Part shown: positions 7,052-13,990 of the stretch, in pieces
Position numbering within the stretch: the first letter of the stretch is position 1
How the letters are laid out: every line of letters begins with the position of its first letter
Source of the DNA: a virus
Direction: 5' to 3' (one strand)
Length of the DNA stretch: 64,000 nt
IMG/VR virus record: IMGVR_UViG_3300029983_000015
Location: 30,696-94,695 of that record
Translations under genes and position numbers: made by a program
Notes under the pieces: generated by a model
Told to the model about the DNA's origin: nothing
The model's input: the letters and a program-made list of their open reading frames with translations, nothing else
Databases searched by the model: none

Positions 7052-7761
7052 TTATCTTGTAATAAATTAAGTGTATTTAATTTTAATCTTCTAAATCCAT
7101 AAGATGCATCTATAATATCTAAATATAATCCTTTATAAGTTTTAGAATCTTCTAAGATTGAAATATCTTTTTTATATAATGAGATATCTTCAAGATAGTT
7201 ATTCACTTTAAGTACTAATTCATTTTGAATTGCATTGTATGTATTTATAGATAATAATGTATCATTTGAATATTTTAATATTTCATCAAAATCAACATCA
7301 CAATTATCTAGTTTTTTAATTTTATTTATGAAAAAATTATTTTTTATATTTTTATAAACATTACAAATTTCTTCTGAATCTTCAATTAATGTAACATTTA
7401 AATTGTTAACGTTTTTATTTGCTGTTATTAAATTTATTTTTGATCTAACATTTTGTATCGAGTCAATAAGATAATAATATTTTTTTCTGGATTGAAAAAT
7501 TTTAGATGTATATTCACACTCTATATTTGTTCCAAGAGATAAATAAATTTTACCTTCATTAGATTCCAACTGTGATATAATTATATTTATTTGTTTTTCT
7601 GCAAATTTTATAGTTTTCCAAGTTTGAACTTTAGATAAAATTTTAGTAAAAACAAACGGATTAAATTTTTCATTGAGCCCGCAATATGAGAAATAGAAAA
7701 CTCCAAGTTCTGGATGATTTATTCTTACAGCGTACTCATTATTAATTTTTATCTTAGACAT
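7048..7761 (-). CDS. Hypothetical protein ending in an RRLKL tail
   Basis: 237 residues, largely helical after an N-terminal beta segment (YAVRINHPELGVFYFSYCGL). It ends FRRLKLNTLNLLQDN, reminiscent of the basic C-terminal tail shared by other small proteins here. It converges on and overlaps the protease gene at its 3' end, with no terminator between them. No domain is recognised. Confidence 0.7.
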   Translation of the reverse strand: MSKIKINNEYAVRINHPELGVFYFSYCGLNEKFNPFVFTKILSKVQTWKTIKFAEKQINIIISQLESNEGKIYLSLGTNIECEYTSKIFQSRKKYYYLIDSIQNVRSKINLITANKNVNNLNVTLIEDSEEICNVYKNIKNNFFINKIKKLDNCDVDFDEILKYSNDTLLSINTYNAIQNELVLKVNNYLEDISLYKKDISILEDSKTYKGLYLDIIDASYGFRRLKLNTLNLLQDN

Positions 7762-7941
7762 ATCATTATATTTTAATTATTACATATAGAATTGATGTTT
7801 ATACTTACAATTGATAGATAAGTTTATAATTTGTACTTAAATAAAGTTATAAATCATTATCTTTTTTAAAATAAAAATAAACTTATTTGAAAATATAAAA
7901 TACATTATCATTAATATAAAAAACAAAAAATTATAACAGAA

Positions 7942-8493
7942 ATGAAAAAGTTAGCATGGAAGAAAGTAAATGGAGAAAAAATTGAAAACATTAATGATTA
8001 TGTTCTAAATTATGTAAAAAACATTGATAATGGATCCAAAGTAATAGTTGGATGTGATTCAGATAGTCATATGCATAGAACTAAATATGCGGTAACTGTA
8101 GTTTTTTATAATGAGAACAAAAAAAAAGGTGCCCATGTTGTTTATGCAACATATACTGAGCCAAAGGTTAAAGATCTTGTAACTAAATTGTGGAATGAAG
8201 TATATTTGGCTCATTCTGTTGCGGAATCTATAAATGAAAAATTAATTGAAATTGATTATAAACATAAATTTGATACTAATCTTTATGATGGATCTACTCC
8301 CAATAAGTTAGTTGAAATTCATGTTGATTTAAATGCCAGTAAAAATACAAGAAACGGAGCAAAATTATCAGACAATAAATCAAATAAAGTTTATACTGCT
8401 GTTATGGGTTGGTTATGTGGAGATAAATATAAAGTAATGAGTAAGCCAGATAGTTTTGCGTCTAGTTCAGCATCTGATCGTTTGTGTAAATAA
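7942..8493 (+). CDS. RNase H-like protein of the YkuK/DUF458 family
   Basis: 183 residues. The core begins with VIVGCDSDSHMHRTKYAVTV, matching the first strand and acidic residue of the RNase H fold in the YkuK/DUF458 family, and continues with a helix (LVTKLWNEVYLAHSVAESIN), then VEIHVDLNASKNTRNG with a second acidic site and VYTAVMGWLCGDKYKVMSKP at the end. The family is widespread in Firmicutes and Bacteroidetes, and its biochemical role is not established; a nuclease acting on RNA or hybrids is the usual guess. Length is normal for the family. It is a monocistronic gene, followed by the RNA-rich region 8494-8826. Confidence 0.82.
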   Translation: MKKLAWKKVNGEKIENINDYVLNYVKNIDNGSKVIVGCDSDSHMHRTKYAVTVVFYNENKKKGAHVVYATYTEPKVKDLVTKLWNEVYLAHSVAESINEKLIEIDYKHKFDTNLYDGSTPNKLVEIHVDLNASKNTRNGAKLSDNKSNKVYTAVMGWLCGDKYKVMSKPDSFASSSASDRLCK

Positions 8494-8520
8494 AAATATA
8501 TAGAAAAATAGATAAAAAAT

Positions 8521-8534
8521 ATTTATATATAAGG
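8521..8534 (+). promoter_or_regulatory. TATATATA-type promoter candidate for the small-RNA region
   Basis: ATTTATATATAAGG lies 9 nt upstream of the small ORF at 8544 and in front of three consecutive terminator-like hairpins, so it would drive a short untranslated or leader transcript. Confidence 0.45.
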
Positions 8535-8543
8535 TATATAATT

Positions 8544-8603
8544 ATGAGTAAAAATCTAATAATAAAAATATTAAATGAAAATAACCTAGTAAGACTTTTT
8601 TAA
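8544..8603 (+). CDS. Possible 19-residue leader peptide
   Basis: ATG at 8544 opens MSKNLIIKILNENNLVRLF and stops at 8601-8603, inside the loop and 3' arm of the hairpin at 8583-8619. A short peptide whose last codons form the ascending arm of a terminator is the classic arrangement of a translation-sensing attenuator. It may equally be a chance ORF in an AT-rich leader. Confidence 0.35.
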   Translation: MSKNLIIKILNENNLVRLF

Positions 8604-8619
8604 AGTTTGCTAGGTTTTT
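8583..8619 (+). terminator. Intrinsic terminator overlapping the leader ORF
   Basis: AACCTAG pairs with CTAGGTT, and the inner ACTTT pairs with AAGTTT around a short T/A loop; five T follow. It ends the transcript from the 8521 promoter candidate unless antiterminated. Confidence 0.7.
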
Positions 8620-8636
8620 GTATTTATATAACAAAT

Positions 8637-8712
8637 GAGAGATTCAGGTTAATGTCCTGACTAAGTAATATAAAAAATTACATTAGGTGTGTGTAAGCTA
8701 TCTCTCTTTTTT
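8637..8712 (+). ncRNA. Candidate structured small RNA (three-way junction plus U-tail)
   Basis: GAGAGAT (8637-8643) pairs perfectly with ATCTCTC (8700-8706) to close a junction holding two hairpins: TCAGG-TTAATGT-CCTGA (8644-8660) and CTAAGTAAT-ATAAAAA-ATTAC(A)TTAG (8661-8686). A single-stranded GTGTGTGTAAGCT joins back to the closing stem, and six T follow directly. There is no open frame. The 7-bp closing stem and two arms superficially resemble a tRNA, but there is no T-arm and the second hairpin is too long. It could be a free small RNA with its own terminator or a cis-acting RNA switch. No known class is recognised. Confidence 0.5.
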
Positions 8713-8733
8713 CAATTTTACAAAAGAAAGAAG

Positions 8734-8763
8734 GTGGAACATTAGGTTGTTTCACTTTTTTTT
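8734..8763 (+). terminator. Third intrinsic terminator in the RNA-rich region
   Basis: GTGGAAC pairs with GTTTCAC (one G-U pair) around ATTAGGTT, followed by eight T. It lies 22 nt after the structured RNA, so an approximately 50-nt second RNA could end here. Confidence 0.65.
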
Positions 8764-8773
8764 ATTATATTTG
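8747..8773 (+). promoter_or_regulatory. Bacteroidetes-type promoter for the putative nuclease gene
   Basis: TATATTTG at 8766-8773 matches TAnnTTTG; TTG at 8747-8749 is a weak -33 element at 16 nt spacing. The start codon of the next gene is 53 nt downstream. The rest of the 8494-8826 gap is AT-rich without further genes. Confidence 0.45.
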
Positions 8774-8826
8774 TAATAGTAAAAAATAAACAGTTAAAAA
8801 TACAATAATTAAGGTTTTTTAAATAA

Positions 8827-9669
8827 ATGATAGAAAATGATAAAAGTGATATATTATTTTGTTGGAAAGATGATAATAATATATGTGTTCAGGTTAATAT
8901 ACCGTTTGAAGAATTCAAGAAAATAAAAAATATGGTTGGTAATTATGTATATAGAGTATACCAAAGTCATGGTTATAAAAATCCATTATATAGTAGTGAT
9001 ATTGATGATAAGTTATTAGAGATTGGTGGATTTTATTATCATACAGAATATATTAATAAATTCACAAATAATAGAAAAACATATGAGAATATGATGAAAA
9101 TTAATGATATAAGAGACAAAGAATCATTCATTAGGTTTTTAAGATATGGTGAGTTATTCAATCAATATCATTATTCTGGTAAAATGTTTTTTCATAATTA
9201 TAATACGGTTGAAGAGTGCTCTACAAAAGGATCAAGAGCAGAAATATACGCTAGAGGTAATTTTGAAATGTTTATAAATGACAAATATAAAGAAATTAAA
9301 CATATCAATGAAGAAACAAAAAAAATAACAAATCCAAACATTAACATGACTGATTTGATTAAAGTTAATTATCCAAAAAACGCAAAAGAGGATTTTAATG
9401 GAATAGATGGTTCATTCATTTTCAACAATCAAACATTCACAGTTCAAGTAAAACCATTTATATCGAAGACGTATAATGAAGATAATCTTGAAATTTGTTC
9501 TAATGGATCAATGTCATTTAATACTCATTATTTGGTACTATACAAAGAAATAAACATCAATAAAAAATATACATACGATATAATAATATTACAAAATGGA
9601 ACAAATAAGGATAAAATAAAAATTGAAGGTAATAATTATATAACTAATAAAATAAACAAAAAAAACTAA
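8827..9669 (+). CDS. Putative PD-(D/E)XK-type nuclease
   Basis: 280 residues. The second half shows SRAEIYARGNFEMFI (a helix with Glu139), then KEDFNGIDGSF with Asp194 and FTVQVKPF with Gln207-x-Lys209. An acidic residue in a turn followed by a strand with Q/E-x-K is the core of the PD-(D/E)XK nuclease fold; Q replaces E in several restriction-type members. The N-terminal half is helical and unrecognised. It is a single-gene unit with its own sigma-A-like promoter and a strong terminator, as expected for an early or accessory gene. The nuclease assignment is inference from motif order. Confidence 0.6.
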   Translation: MIENDKSDILFCWKDDNNICVQVNIPFEEFKKIKNMVGNYVYRVYQSHGYKNPLYSSDIDDKLLEIGGFYYHTEYINKFTNNRKTYENMMKINDIRDKESFIRFLRYGELFNQYHYSGKMFFHNYNTVEECSTKGSRAEIYARGNFEMFINDKYKEIKHINEETKKITNPNINMTDLIKVNYPKNAKEDFNGIDGSFIFNNQTFTVQVKPFISKTYNEDNLEICSNGSMSFNTHYLVLYKEININKKYTYDIIILQNGTNKDKIKIEGNNYITNKINKKN

Positions 9670-9670
9670 A

Positions 9671-9703
9671 AAAAGAGTAGATTTTAAATCTACTCTTTTT
9701 TTT
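9671..9703. terminator. Bidirectional intrinsic terminator
   Basis: A-run, AGTAGATTT/AAATCTACT near-perfect hairpin and eight T. It serves the rightward gene ending at 9669 and the leftward gene ending at 9705. Confidence 0.85.
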
Positions 9704-9704
9704 A

Positions 9705-10115
9705 TTAATTTTTAAATTTCTTCAGTCTTTTAATATCATCTTTCAAATCTTGACTATAATATTTAATTAAGAATTGAATATCATTATTTTTAATTTCATA
9801 ATAATCTTTAATTAATGTAATATCATTATTACTAAATTCTGATTTTATTTTGTTTTTTGAAGGATTTTTTGTTTTCCACCACCAATCAGGTGTTCCATTA
9901 GTTGATCCATAAAAAAACTGATTCCAAATGTCTAATGAAGATGATTTATTAATATTTTTATTATTAAAGAATTGAGCTTTTCTTAAATCTTTATATGCAA
10001 ACTTTCTATTGAGAACAAAAAATGCATCTTTTTTCTCATCATCAGTTACAAATTTATATTTTTCTTTATCTTTAAATATAATATTAGCAAGTGTTATAAA
10101 ATCTACTTTCGCCAT
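9705..10115 (-). CDS. Hypothetical protein (possible clamp-loader small subunit, weak)
   Basis: 136 residues. DEKKDAFFVLNRKFAYKD is followed by IWNQFFYGSTNGTPDWWWKT and a long Lys-rich helical end (LIKYYSQDLKDDIKRLKKF). The order 'short acidic segment, F-F-x-x-N-R, aromatic W-W-x-K' loosely resembles gp62-type small subunits of the clamp loader in T4-related phages, but I cannot confirm this by eye. It overlaps the upstream membrane protein gene by 13 nt and sits in the thymidine kinase operon, a plausible replication neighbourhood. Confidence 0.6.
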   Translation of the reverse strand: MAKVDFITLANIIFKDKEKYKFVTDDEKKDAFFVLNRKFAYKDLRKAQFFNNKNINKSSSLDIWNQFFYGSTNGTPDWWWKTKNPSKNKIKSEFSNNDITLIKDYYEIKNNDIQFLIKYYSQDLKDDIKRLKKFKN

Positions 10116-10306
10116 ATTCTCTTAGTTATTTTAGGTGATAAATATAATCCTATAAGAACCCAAATCATCCACAAAATTGTAAATATTGGTATATTATTTT
10201 CACTGAATAAAAAAACAAAAGGAAATAATATTAATGACCAAATCACATTTACTATACAAAGTCTTTTATATCCTTCTTCTATTTTTTCTTTTAAATTTTT
10301 TTCCAT
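10103..10306 (-). CDS. Small membrane protein, two transmembrane helices
   Basis: 67 residues with two hydrophobic stretches, VNVIWSLILFPFVFLFS and IPIFTILWMIWVLIGLYLSP, joined by a very short turn, and charged ends (EEGYKR; KITKRIWRK). A helical hairpin in the host inner membrane is predicted. Phage proteins of this kind include holins and spanin or superinfection-exclusion factors, but nothing here decides among them. Overlaps the thymidine kinase 3' end. Confidence 0.72.
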   Translation of the reverse strand: MEKNLKEKIEEGYKRLCIVNVIWSLILFPFVFLFSENNIPIFTILWMIWVLIGLYLSPKITKRIWRK

Positions 10307-10881
10307 TTCTGTTCTTTTAATAATTTTTTATAACATTTTCTACATAAAGGTTTGTAACTATCGTTACCTCCTATTATAATTTCTTCACCTTCTGTAATTA
10401 TTTTATTATCAGTTATTTTAGCATTGATTATTGCTTTTTTAGTTTTACAATGACTACAAATAGTTTTAATCTCTTCAATTGAATCTGATAGTGACATTAA
10501 ATATTTCGAACTTTCAAAAGGTTGAAGAAGATAGGACGATCTCAATCCGTAACAAATCACAGGAATATCTAATTCATCCACTATATTTGTCAATTGAAAA
10601 ATGTGATTCTTAGTTAAGAACTGAACTTCATCTACAAAAACACAAGATATATCTAATTCTTTTTCAACTATATCATAAATATTTGTATCATCATTAACTG
10701 GTATAGCATCAATTGATAATCCTATTCTTGATGTTATTTTACCTAAACCATATCTAACATCCTTACTAGATGTGAAACACATTGTTTTTTTTCCATTCTC
10801 AGTATAATTAAAGTTTGTTTTTATTAAATCTATACTTTTTCCTGCATTCATTGTGGAATATCTAAAATAGAGTTTTGCCAT
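10291..10881 (-). CDS. tdk: Thymidine kinase
   Basis: 196 residues, full length for type II thymidine kinase. The P-loop YSTMNAGKS is at 8-16, the Mg-binding VFVDEVQFL at about 87-95, the substrate lasso CYGLRSSYLLQPFESS near 110-125, and the zinc site is formed by C-x2-C (CSHCKTKKA) and C-x2-C (CRKCYKK) at the C-terminus. It phosphorylates thymidine to dTMP with ATP, feeding phage DNA synthesis. It is the first gene of a three-gene leftward operon with two small genes behind it. Confidence 0.95.
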   Translation of the reverse strand: MAKLYFRYSTMNAGKSIDLIKTNFNYTENGKKTMCFTSSKDVRYGLGKITSRIGLSIDAIPVNDDTNIYDIVEKELDISCVFVDEVQFLTKNHIFQLTNIVDELDIPVICYGLRSSYLLQPFESSKYLMSLSDSIEEIKTICSHCKTKKAIINAKITDNKIITEGEEIIIGGNDSYKPLCRKCYKKLLKEQKWKKI

Positions 10882-11056
10882 TTATTTATATTTAATTGTT
10901 TTTAATTATTTCTAATTATTTTTTTAATATCTAATAATCAGATACTTATAAGTATATGATAATAAGTTACTTATAAAAAATAGAAATATCTGAAAGATGT
11001 TAATTAATATATACTTGGGTAAGAAATACTATAATTATATATCAAAATTTTTTAAA

Positions 11057-11077
11057 AAGTTGAATAATATTCAACTT
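11057..11077. promoter_or_regulatory. Near-perfect palindrome (possible operator or hairpin)
   Basis: AAGTTGAATA-A-TATTCAACTT, 10-bp arms around one base, 29 nt upstream of the ATG at 11106 and in the divergent region between thymidine kinase and that gene. Without a T-run it is not a terminator. The nearby tandem RHH protein would bind sites of this symmetry. Confidence 0.4.
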
Positions 11078-11105
11078 AATTTACAATAAAAAAAATTAAT
11101 TCTCT

Positions 11106-11312
11106 ATGAAAAAAATTGAAAAGAACAATGTATGGAAATTGGTTTGGGATTATGAAACCAAAGATGTTTTATTACTAAAACAAATTGAAGGAGATTTTGA
11201 AACAGTAAATGAGATTTTTGAAGCAAAAAGTAAAAATGAGATTTATGAAAAAATATTTGAACTTGGATTAAGATATGAGCCAGAACTTCTTGAAGAAGAA
11301 GAATGGGTATAA
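11106..11312 (+). CDS. Small acidic hypothetical protein
   Basis: 68 residues, one compact domain: NNVWKLVWDYETKDVLLL, IEGDFETVNEIFEAKSKNEI, YEKIFELGLRYEPELLEEEE. The pattern of strands then helices with an acidic end suggests a small alpha/beta fold. It is monocistronic, with a palindrome upstream and a strong terminator downstream. DNA mimicry or a small inhibitor is conceivable from the acidity, but that is a guess. Confidence 0.7.
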   Translation: MKKIEKNNVWKLVWDYETKDVLLLKQIEGDFETVNEIFEAKSKNEIYEKIFELGLRYEPELLEEEEWV

Positions 11313-11345
11313 AAAAGAGTTCTGTGAAAACAGAACTCTTTTTTT
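11311..11345. terminator. Intrinsic terminator
   Basis: A-run, GAGTTCTGT-GAAA-ACAGAACTC hairpin and seven T, directly after the stop at 11312. Confidence 0.88.
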
Positions 11346-11433
11346 AATATTTTTTAATTTATTTCAAATGCAAAGATACAAAAAAATCTTGAAAAAATAA
11401 AATTTTTCATGATTTTTTTTATATTATTCAGAT

Positions 11434-11709
11434 TTATTTGAATGATATTTTGTCTTTATTTTTAATTGCTTTATTTAATAAATATTTTACAACATCATTA
11501 AGCTTAATTTTTTTACTTTTGCACATTTCTAAACTTTGATTAAATGTTTCATTGTCTATATCTAATAAAATAATATTTTTTCCATTGTTATATGAACTGA
11601 TGAAAGATCTCATGACTTCACTCATAGATTTTCCTTTATTTTCACATACATCTTGAAATTTTTGATATTCATCATCATCTATTCTCAATTTTAAGAAAGA
11701 ATTTTTCAT
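11434..11709 (-). CDS. Tandem ribbon-helix-helix DNA-binding regulator
   Basis: 91 residues holding two ribbon-helix-helix units. The first is FLKLRIDDDEYQKFQ, CENKGKSMSEVMRSFISSY (residues 4-40); the second, more degenerate, is IILLDIDNETFNQSLEMC, KKIKLNDVVKYLLNKAI (46-84). RHH proteins normally dimerise so that one ribbon from each chain enters the major groove; two units in one chain would make a built-in pseudo-dimer. It is likely a transcriptional repressor or activator of phage genes. Confidence 0.72.
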   Translation of the reverse strand: MKNSFLKLRIDDDEYQKFQDVCENKGKSMSEVMRSFISSYNNGKNIILLDIDNETFNQSLEMCKSKKIKLNDVVKYLLNKAIKNKDKISFK

Positions 11710-11726
11710 TCTAATTATTTTATTTA

Positions 11727-11861
11727 TTATTTTTCTAATTCATTAATCTTTTTTAATTCATTAATTATTATAATATTAGATTGCATTCTTTTTCTATTTT
11801 TATAATAATTTTGATTATTTCTTTTTACTTTCGCTACTTTTACTTTTCTAGTTTTGCCCAT
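11727..11861 (-). CDS. Small basic protein, 44 residues
   Basis: An ORF shorter than usual gene-finding limits: ATG at 11861, stop at 11727. The first 26 residues are very basic (MGKTRKVKVAKVKRNN, YYKNRKRMQ), followed by a helix ending NELKKINELEK, similar in style to the shared KLKKLNE tails. It lies 17 nt upstream of the RHH gene on the same strand and is probably cotranscribed. A nucleic-acid-binding role fits the charge. Confidence rests on composition and position. Confidence 0.55.
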   Translation of the reverse strand: MGKTRKVKVAKVKRNNQNYYKNRKRMQSNIIIINELKKINELEK

Positions 11862-11901
11862 TGAATATTATTCATTTTTTATAATATATAAAAAATAATA
11901 T

Positions 11902-11920
11902 AAAAAGTTTTATATATAAC
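11902..11920 (+). promoter_or_regulatory. TATATATA-type promoter candidate, almost leaderless
   Basis: AAAAAGTTTTATATATAAC ends 4 nt before the ATG at 11925. If the TATA box is a -10 element, the mRNA would start within a few nucleotides of the start codon. Confidence 0.5.
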
Positions 11921-11924
11921 ACAT

Positions 11925-12395
11925 ATGAAAAATATTAAAACATTTGAAACTTGGAAAGACAATATTATAGATGATAAATTATTCACTAGTGGCAAAGCTA
12001 AATATGATCCAACAGTATTTGGTGGAATTATAAAATATAAATCAGGAAATTCTGAGCCATATTACTTCGCAAGAATACAGAAAAAAGGCGGTTTTTTTAT
12101 ATGTAAAATTTTCAAAAAAAATAAAGATGGAGAAAGTGTAAGATTGAGAAATAAAAAGAAAGATGATTTGAAAGATGCACACAATTATGTTAGAGAATTT
12201 ATAAATCAAAGATTAAAGAGAGATGAAGAAAAAGGAGAGAGTAATGATTCTTTCTTTGAGCCTAAAAAAAGACATCATAATACAGACAATGATAAATTTT
12301 TTCCTGATGAATATAATGACAATAAATCTTTTGAACCTTATTCACAACCTGCAATAGAACCTCAAAAAAGAAAAACTATTATTAGAAGATTTTAA
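11925..12395 (+). CDS. Basic protein with capsid-targeting-like N-terminus
   Basis: 156 residues starting MKNIKTFETWKDNIIDD, a good match to the N-terminal element of set A proteins. A globular stretch of about residues 30-90 (GIIKYKSGNSEPYYFARIQK, FFICKIFKKNKDGESVRLR) is followed by a low-complexity Lys/Arg/Asn/Pro-rich tail ending RKTIIRRF. A cleavable N-terminal peptide plus a small basic body is the design of T4 internal head proteins, so this is a good candidate for packaged cargo. There is no enzymatic motif. Confidence 0.7.
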   Translation: MKNIKTFETWKDNIIDDKLFTSGKAKYDPTVFGGIIKYKSGNSEPYYFARIQKKGGFFICKIFKKNKDGESVRLRNKKKDDLKDAHNYVREFINQRLKRDEEKGESNDSFFEPKKRHHNTDNDKFFPDEYNDNKSFEPYSQPAIEPQKRKTIIRRF

Positions 12396-12428
12396 AAAAT
12401 TCCTTATATAAAAATATAAGGAATTTTT
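12395..12428. terminator. Intrinsic terminator
   Basis: AAAAATTCCTTATAT and ATATAAGGAATTTTT form a 15-bp hairpin with an AAA loop; the T-run is part of the stem. Confidence 0.8.
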
Positions 12429-12483
12429 ATTTGAACTTTTTAATTAAATGTTAATATACTAATTATAAAAATAATTTTAAAAA

Positions 12484-12996
12484 ATGAAATACTATGTAAT
12501 AAAAGTTGCTAATGGCAAAGAGAAAAAAGTCAAAGAATTAATAGAAACTGAATTGAAAGTTAATCCTATTGAAAATATAATTTCTAATATTTTAGTACCA
12601 TCAGTAAAAACACAGCAATTAAGGAATGGCAAAAAAATTAACATTGAAAAAATAAATATTCCTGGCTATATTTTTATTGAATGTGAATCAATAGATAATG
12701 TTGAAGGATATATTAAATATATTAGTGGAGTTCAAGGAGTATTAAAAAAACCTTTGAGACAATCTGAAGTTGATAGATTACTTGAAAAAAAGACAACAGA
12801 AGAAGTTTTTGTTAATGGTGATATGTATTATATCAAAGAAAAAGTTAAAATAATAGATGGACCTTTTAGTACGTTCAAAGGAATCATTAAGACATTGGAT
12901 AATTCTAAGCAAAAATCTAAAGTATCAGTTAACGTTTTTGATAGAGAAGTAATTTTAGATTTAACTTATTCTCAATTTATAAAAGATTCAGAATAA
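12484..12996 (+). CDS. nusG: NusG-like transcription elongation factor
   Basis: 170 residues with both NusG domains. The NGN domain (about 1-105) has YYVIKVANGKEKKVKELIE at the start and the hallmark IPGYIFIECE and GVQGVL strands; the KOW domain (about 118-168) has VKIIDGPFSTFKGIIKTL and VSVNVFDREVILDL. Cellular NusG links RNA polymerase to Rho or the ribosome and modulates pausing. A phage copy could replace the host factor or act as a specialised antiterminator of the RfaH or LoaP type. The length matches a two-domain NusG without insertions. It is a monocistronic gene between terminators. Confidence 0.9.
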   Translation: MKYYVIKVANGKEKKVKELIETELKVNPIENIISNILVPSVKTQQLRNGKKINIEKINIPGYIFIECESIDNVEGYIKYISGVQGVLKKPLRQSEVDRLLEKKTTEEVFVNGDMYYIKEKVKIIDGPFSTFKGIIKTLDNSKQKSKVSVNVFDREVILDLTYSQFIKDSE

Positions 12997-13021
12997 TTTA
13001 TATATACAAAAAAAAACAATA

Positions 13022-13282
13022 ATGAGAAAATTAAAAACATTTAATGAAAACATTTCTGATGATATATTACAAAAAGAATATGTATCAATTGAAGAACTAA
13101 GAGACGAATTGGACTCTGTGATACAAACAAACAATTTTGAAGAATCTTTGAATATTCTGAGAAGAATTAAAGAAGAATATCCTTATGTAAAAACTGAATC
13201 TCCATATTCAGAATTATGGAATGAATATACAAATAAATGGCATGATAAATTTATAGAAGATATAAATTCATATGAACATTAA
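13022..13282 (+). CDS. Small protein, single copy of a duplicated helical module
   Basis: 86 residues beginning MRKLKTFNENISDD (set A N-terminus), then one helical module: KEYVSIEELRDELDSVIQ, NNFEESLNILRRIKEEYP, YVKTESPYSELW, KWHDKFIEDI. The neighbouring protein at 13425 carries two copies of the same module. A TATATATA box at 12996-13007 lies in front. Likely an internal or accessory virion protein by its N-terminus; no biochemical motif. Confidence 0.72.
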   Translation: MRKLKTFNENISDDILQKEYVSIEELRDELDSVIQTNNFEESLNILRRIKEEYPYVKTESPYSELWNEYTNKWHDKFIEDINSYEH

Positions 13283-13288
13283 AAAAGA

Positions 13289-13320
13289 AAACCCTTGAAA
13301 TACATTTCAAGGGTTTTTTT
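13289..13320. terminator. Intrinsic terminator
   Basis: AACCCTTGAAAT-AC-ATTTCAAGGGTT hairpin followed by T7. Confidence 0.9.
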
Positions 13321-13424
13321 ATACAATAAAATAATAATAAAAATATAAAATGTGTTAATTAACATATAAAATATATAAATGATAGCACATTATTATGTGA
13401 TATTATATATATATTATAAAAAAC

Positions 13425-13934
13425 ATGAGAAAATTAAAAACATTCAATGAGAATAATGCTGATAATATAATTCAAAAAGAATATTTATCAACAGAAGAAT
13501 TAGAAGAACAGTTAGATTCTATATTTCAGATTAATAATTTTGAGGCATCAGTAAAACTTCTTAGAAGTATTAAAAATGATCATCCTTATATTAAAACAGA
13601 ATCTCCATACAAAGAAATTTATATGGCATTTTTGAAAAAATGGTATAATAAATTTAAAGTAGATTTAGATTTATATAAACCAGAAGGAACATTTGAAAAT
13701 GTTGATTATACAGTAGAAAAAGATTATATATCAATTGATGAGTTAAGATCAGCTTTAATTGCAGCACTGAAACCTTCAAATTTTGAGGCATCAACAAAAC
13801 TATTGAGAGATATGAGAAAAAATTTTCCTTATATCAAAACTTTACAACCATATAAAAATTTATATGATGAATATTTAAAAAAATGGAATGATAAATTTAA
13901 AGAGGAAATAAAAACTTATGTTCTTGAAAAATAA
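13425..13934 (+). CDS. Paralogue of 13022-13282 with two copies of the helical module
   Basis: 169 residues. The first 15 residues (MRKLKTFNENNADNI) are nearly identical to the upstream gene, and the module KEYLSTEELEEQLDSIFQ ... NNFEASVKLLRSIK ... HPYIKTESPYKEIY ... KWYNKF occurs at about 18-85 and again at about 96-163 (KDYISIDELRSALIAALK, SNFEASTKLLRDMR, FPYIKTLQPYKNLY). The pair therefore arose by gene duplication with internal module duplication. It is an independent transcription unit with its own promoter-like TATATATA stretch and terminator. Confidence 0.72.
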   Translation: MRKLKTFNENNADNIIQKEYLSTEELEEQLDSIFQINNFEASVKLLRSIKNDHPYIKTESPYKEIYMAFLKKWYNKFKVDLDLYKPEGTFENVDYTVEKDYISIDELRSALIAALKPSNFEASTKLLRDMRKNFPYIKTLQPYKNLYDEYLKKWNDKFKEEIKTYVLEK

Positions 13935-13941
13935 TTATAAT

Positions 13942-13973
13942 AAAAAAAGAGAATCATTTGATTCTCTTTTTTT
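13942..13973. terminator. Bidirectional intrinsic terminator
   Basis: AAAAAAAGAGAATCA-TT-TGATTCTCTTTTTTT, between converging genes ending at 13934 and 13991. Confidence 0.88.
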
Positions 13974-13990
13974 ATTAATGTATTGTGATA

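Noticed and set aside
8644-8690. Hammerhead ribozyme
   Set aside because: CTGACTA lacks the CUGANGA core and there is no GAAA segment.
8637-8706. tRNA gene (7-bp closing stem and a 7-nt loop with U at position 33 and AAA)
   Set aside because: No T-arm; the apparent anticodon stem extends to nine pairs with a bulge; a T-run follows instead of a CCA-type end.
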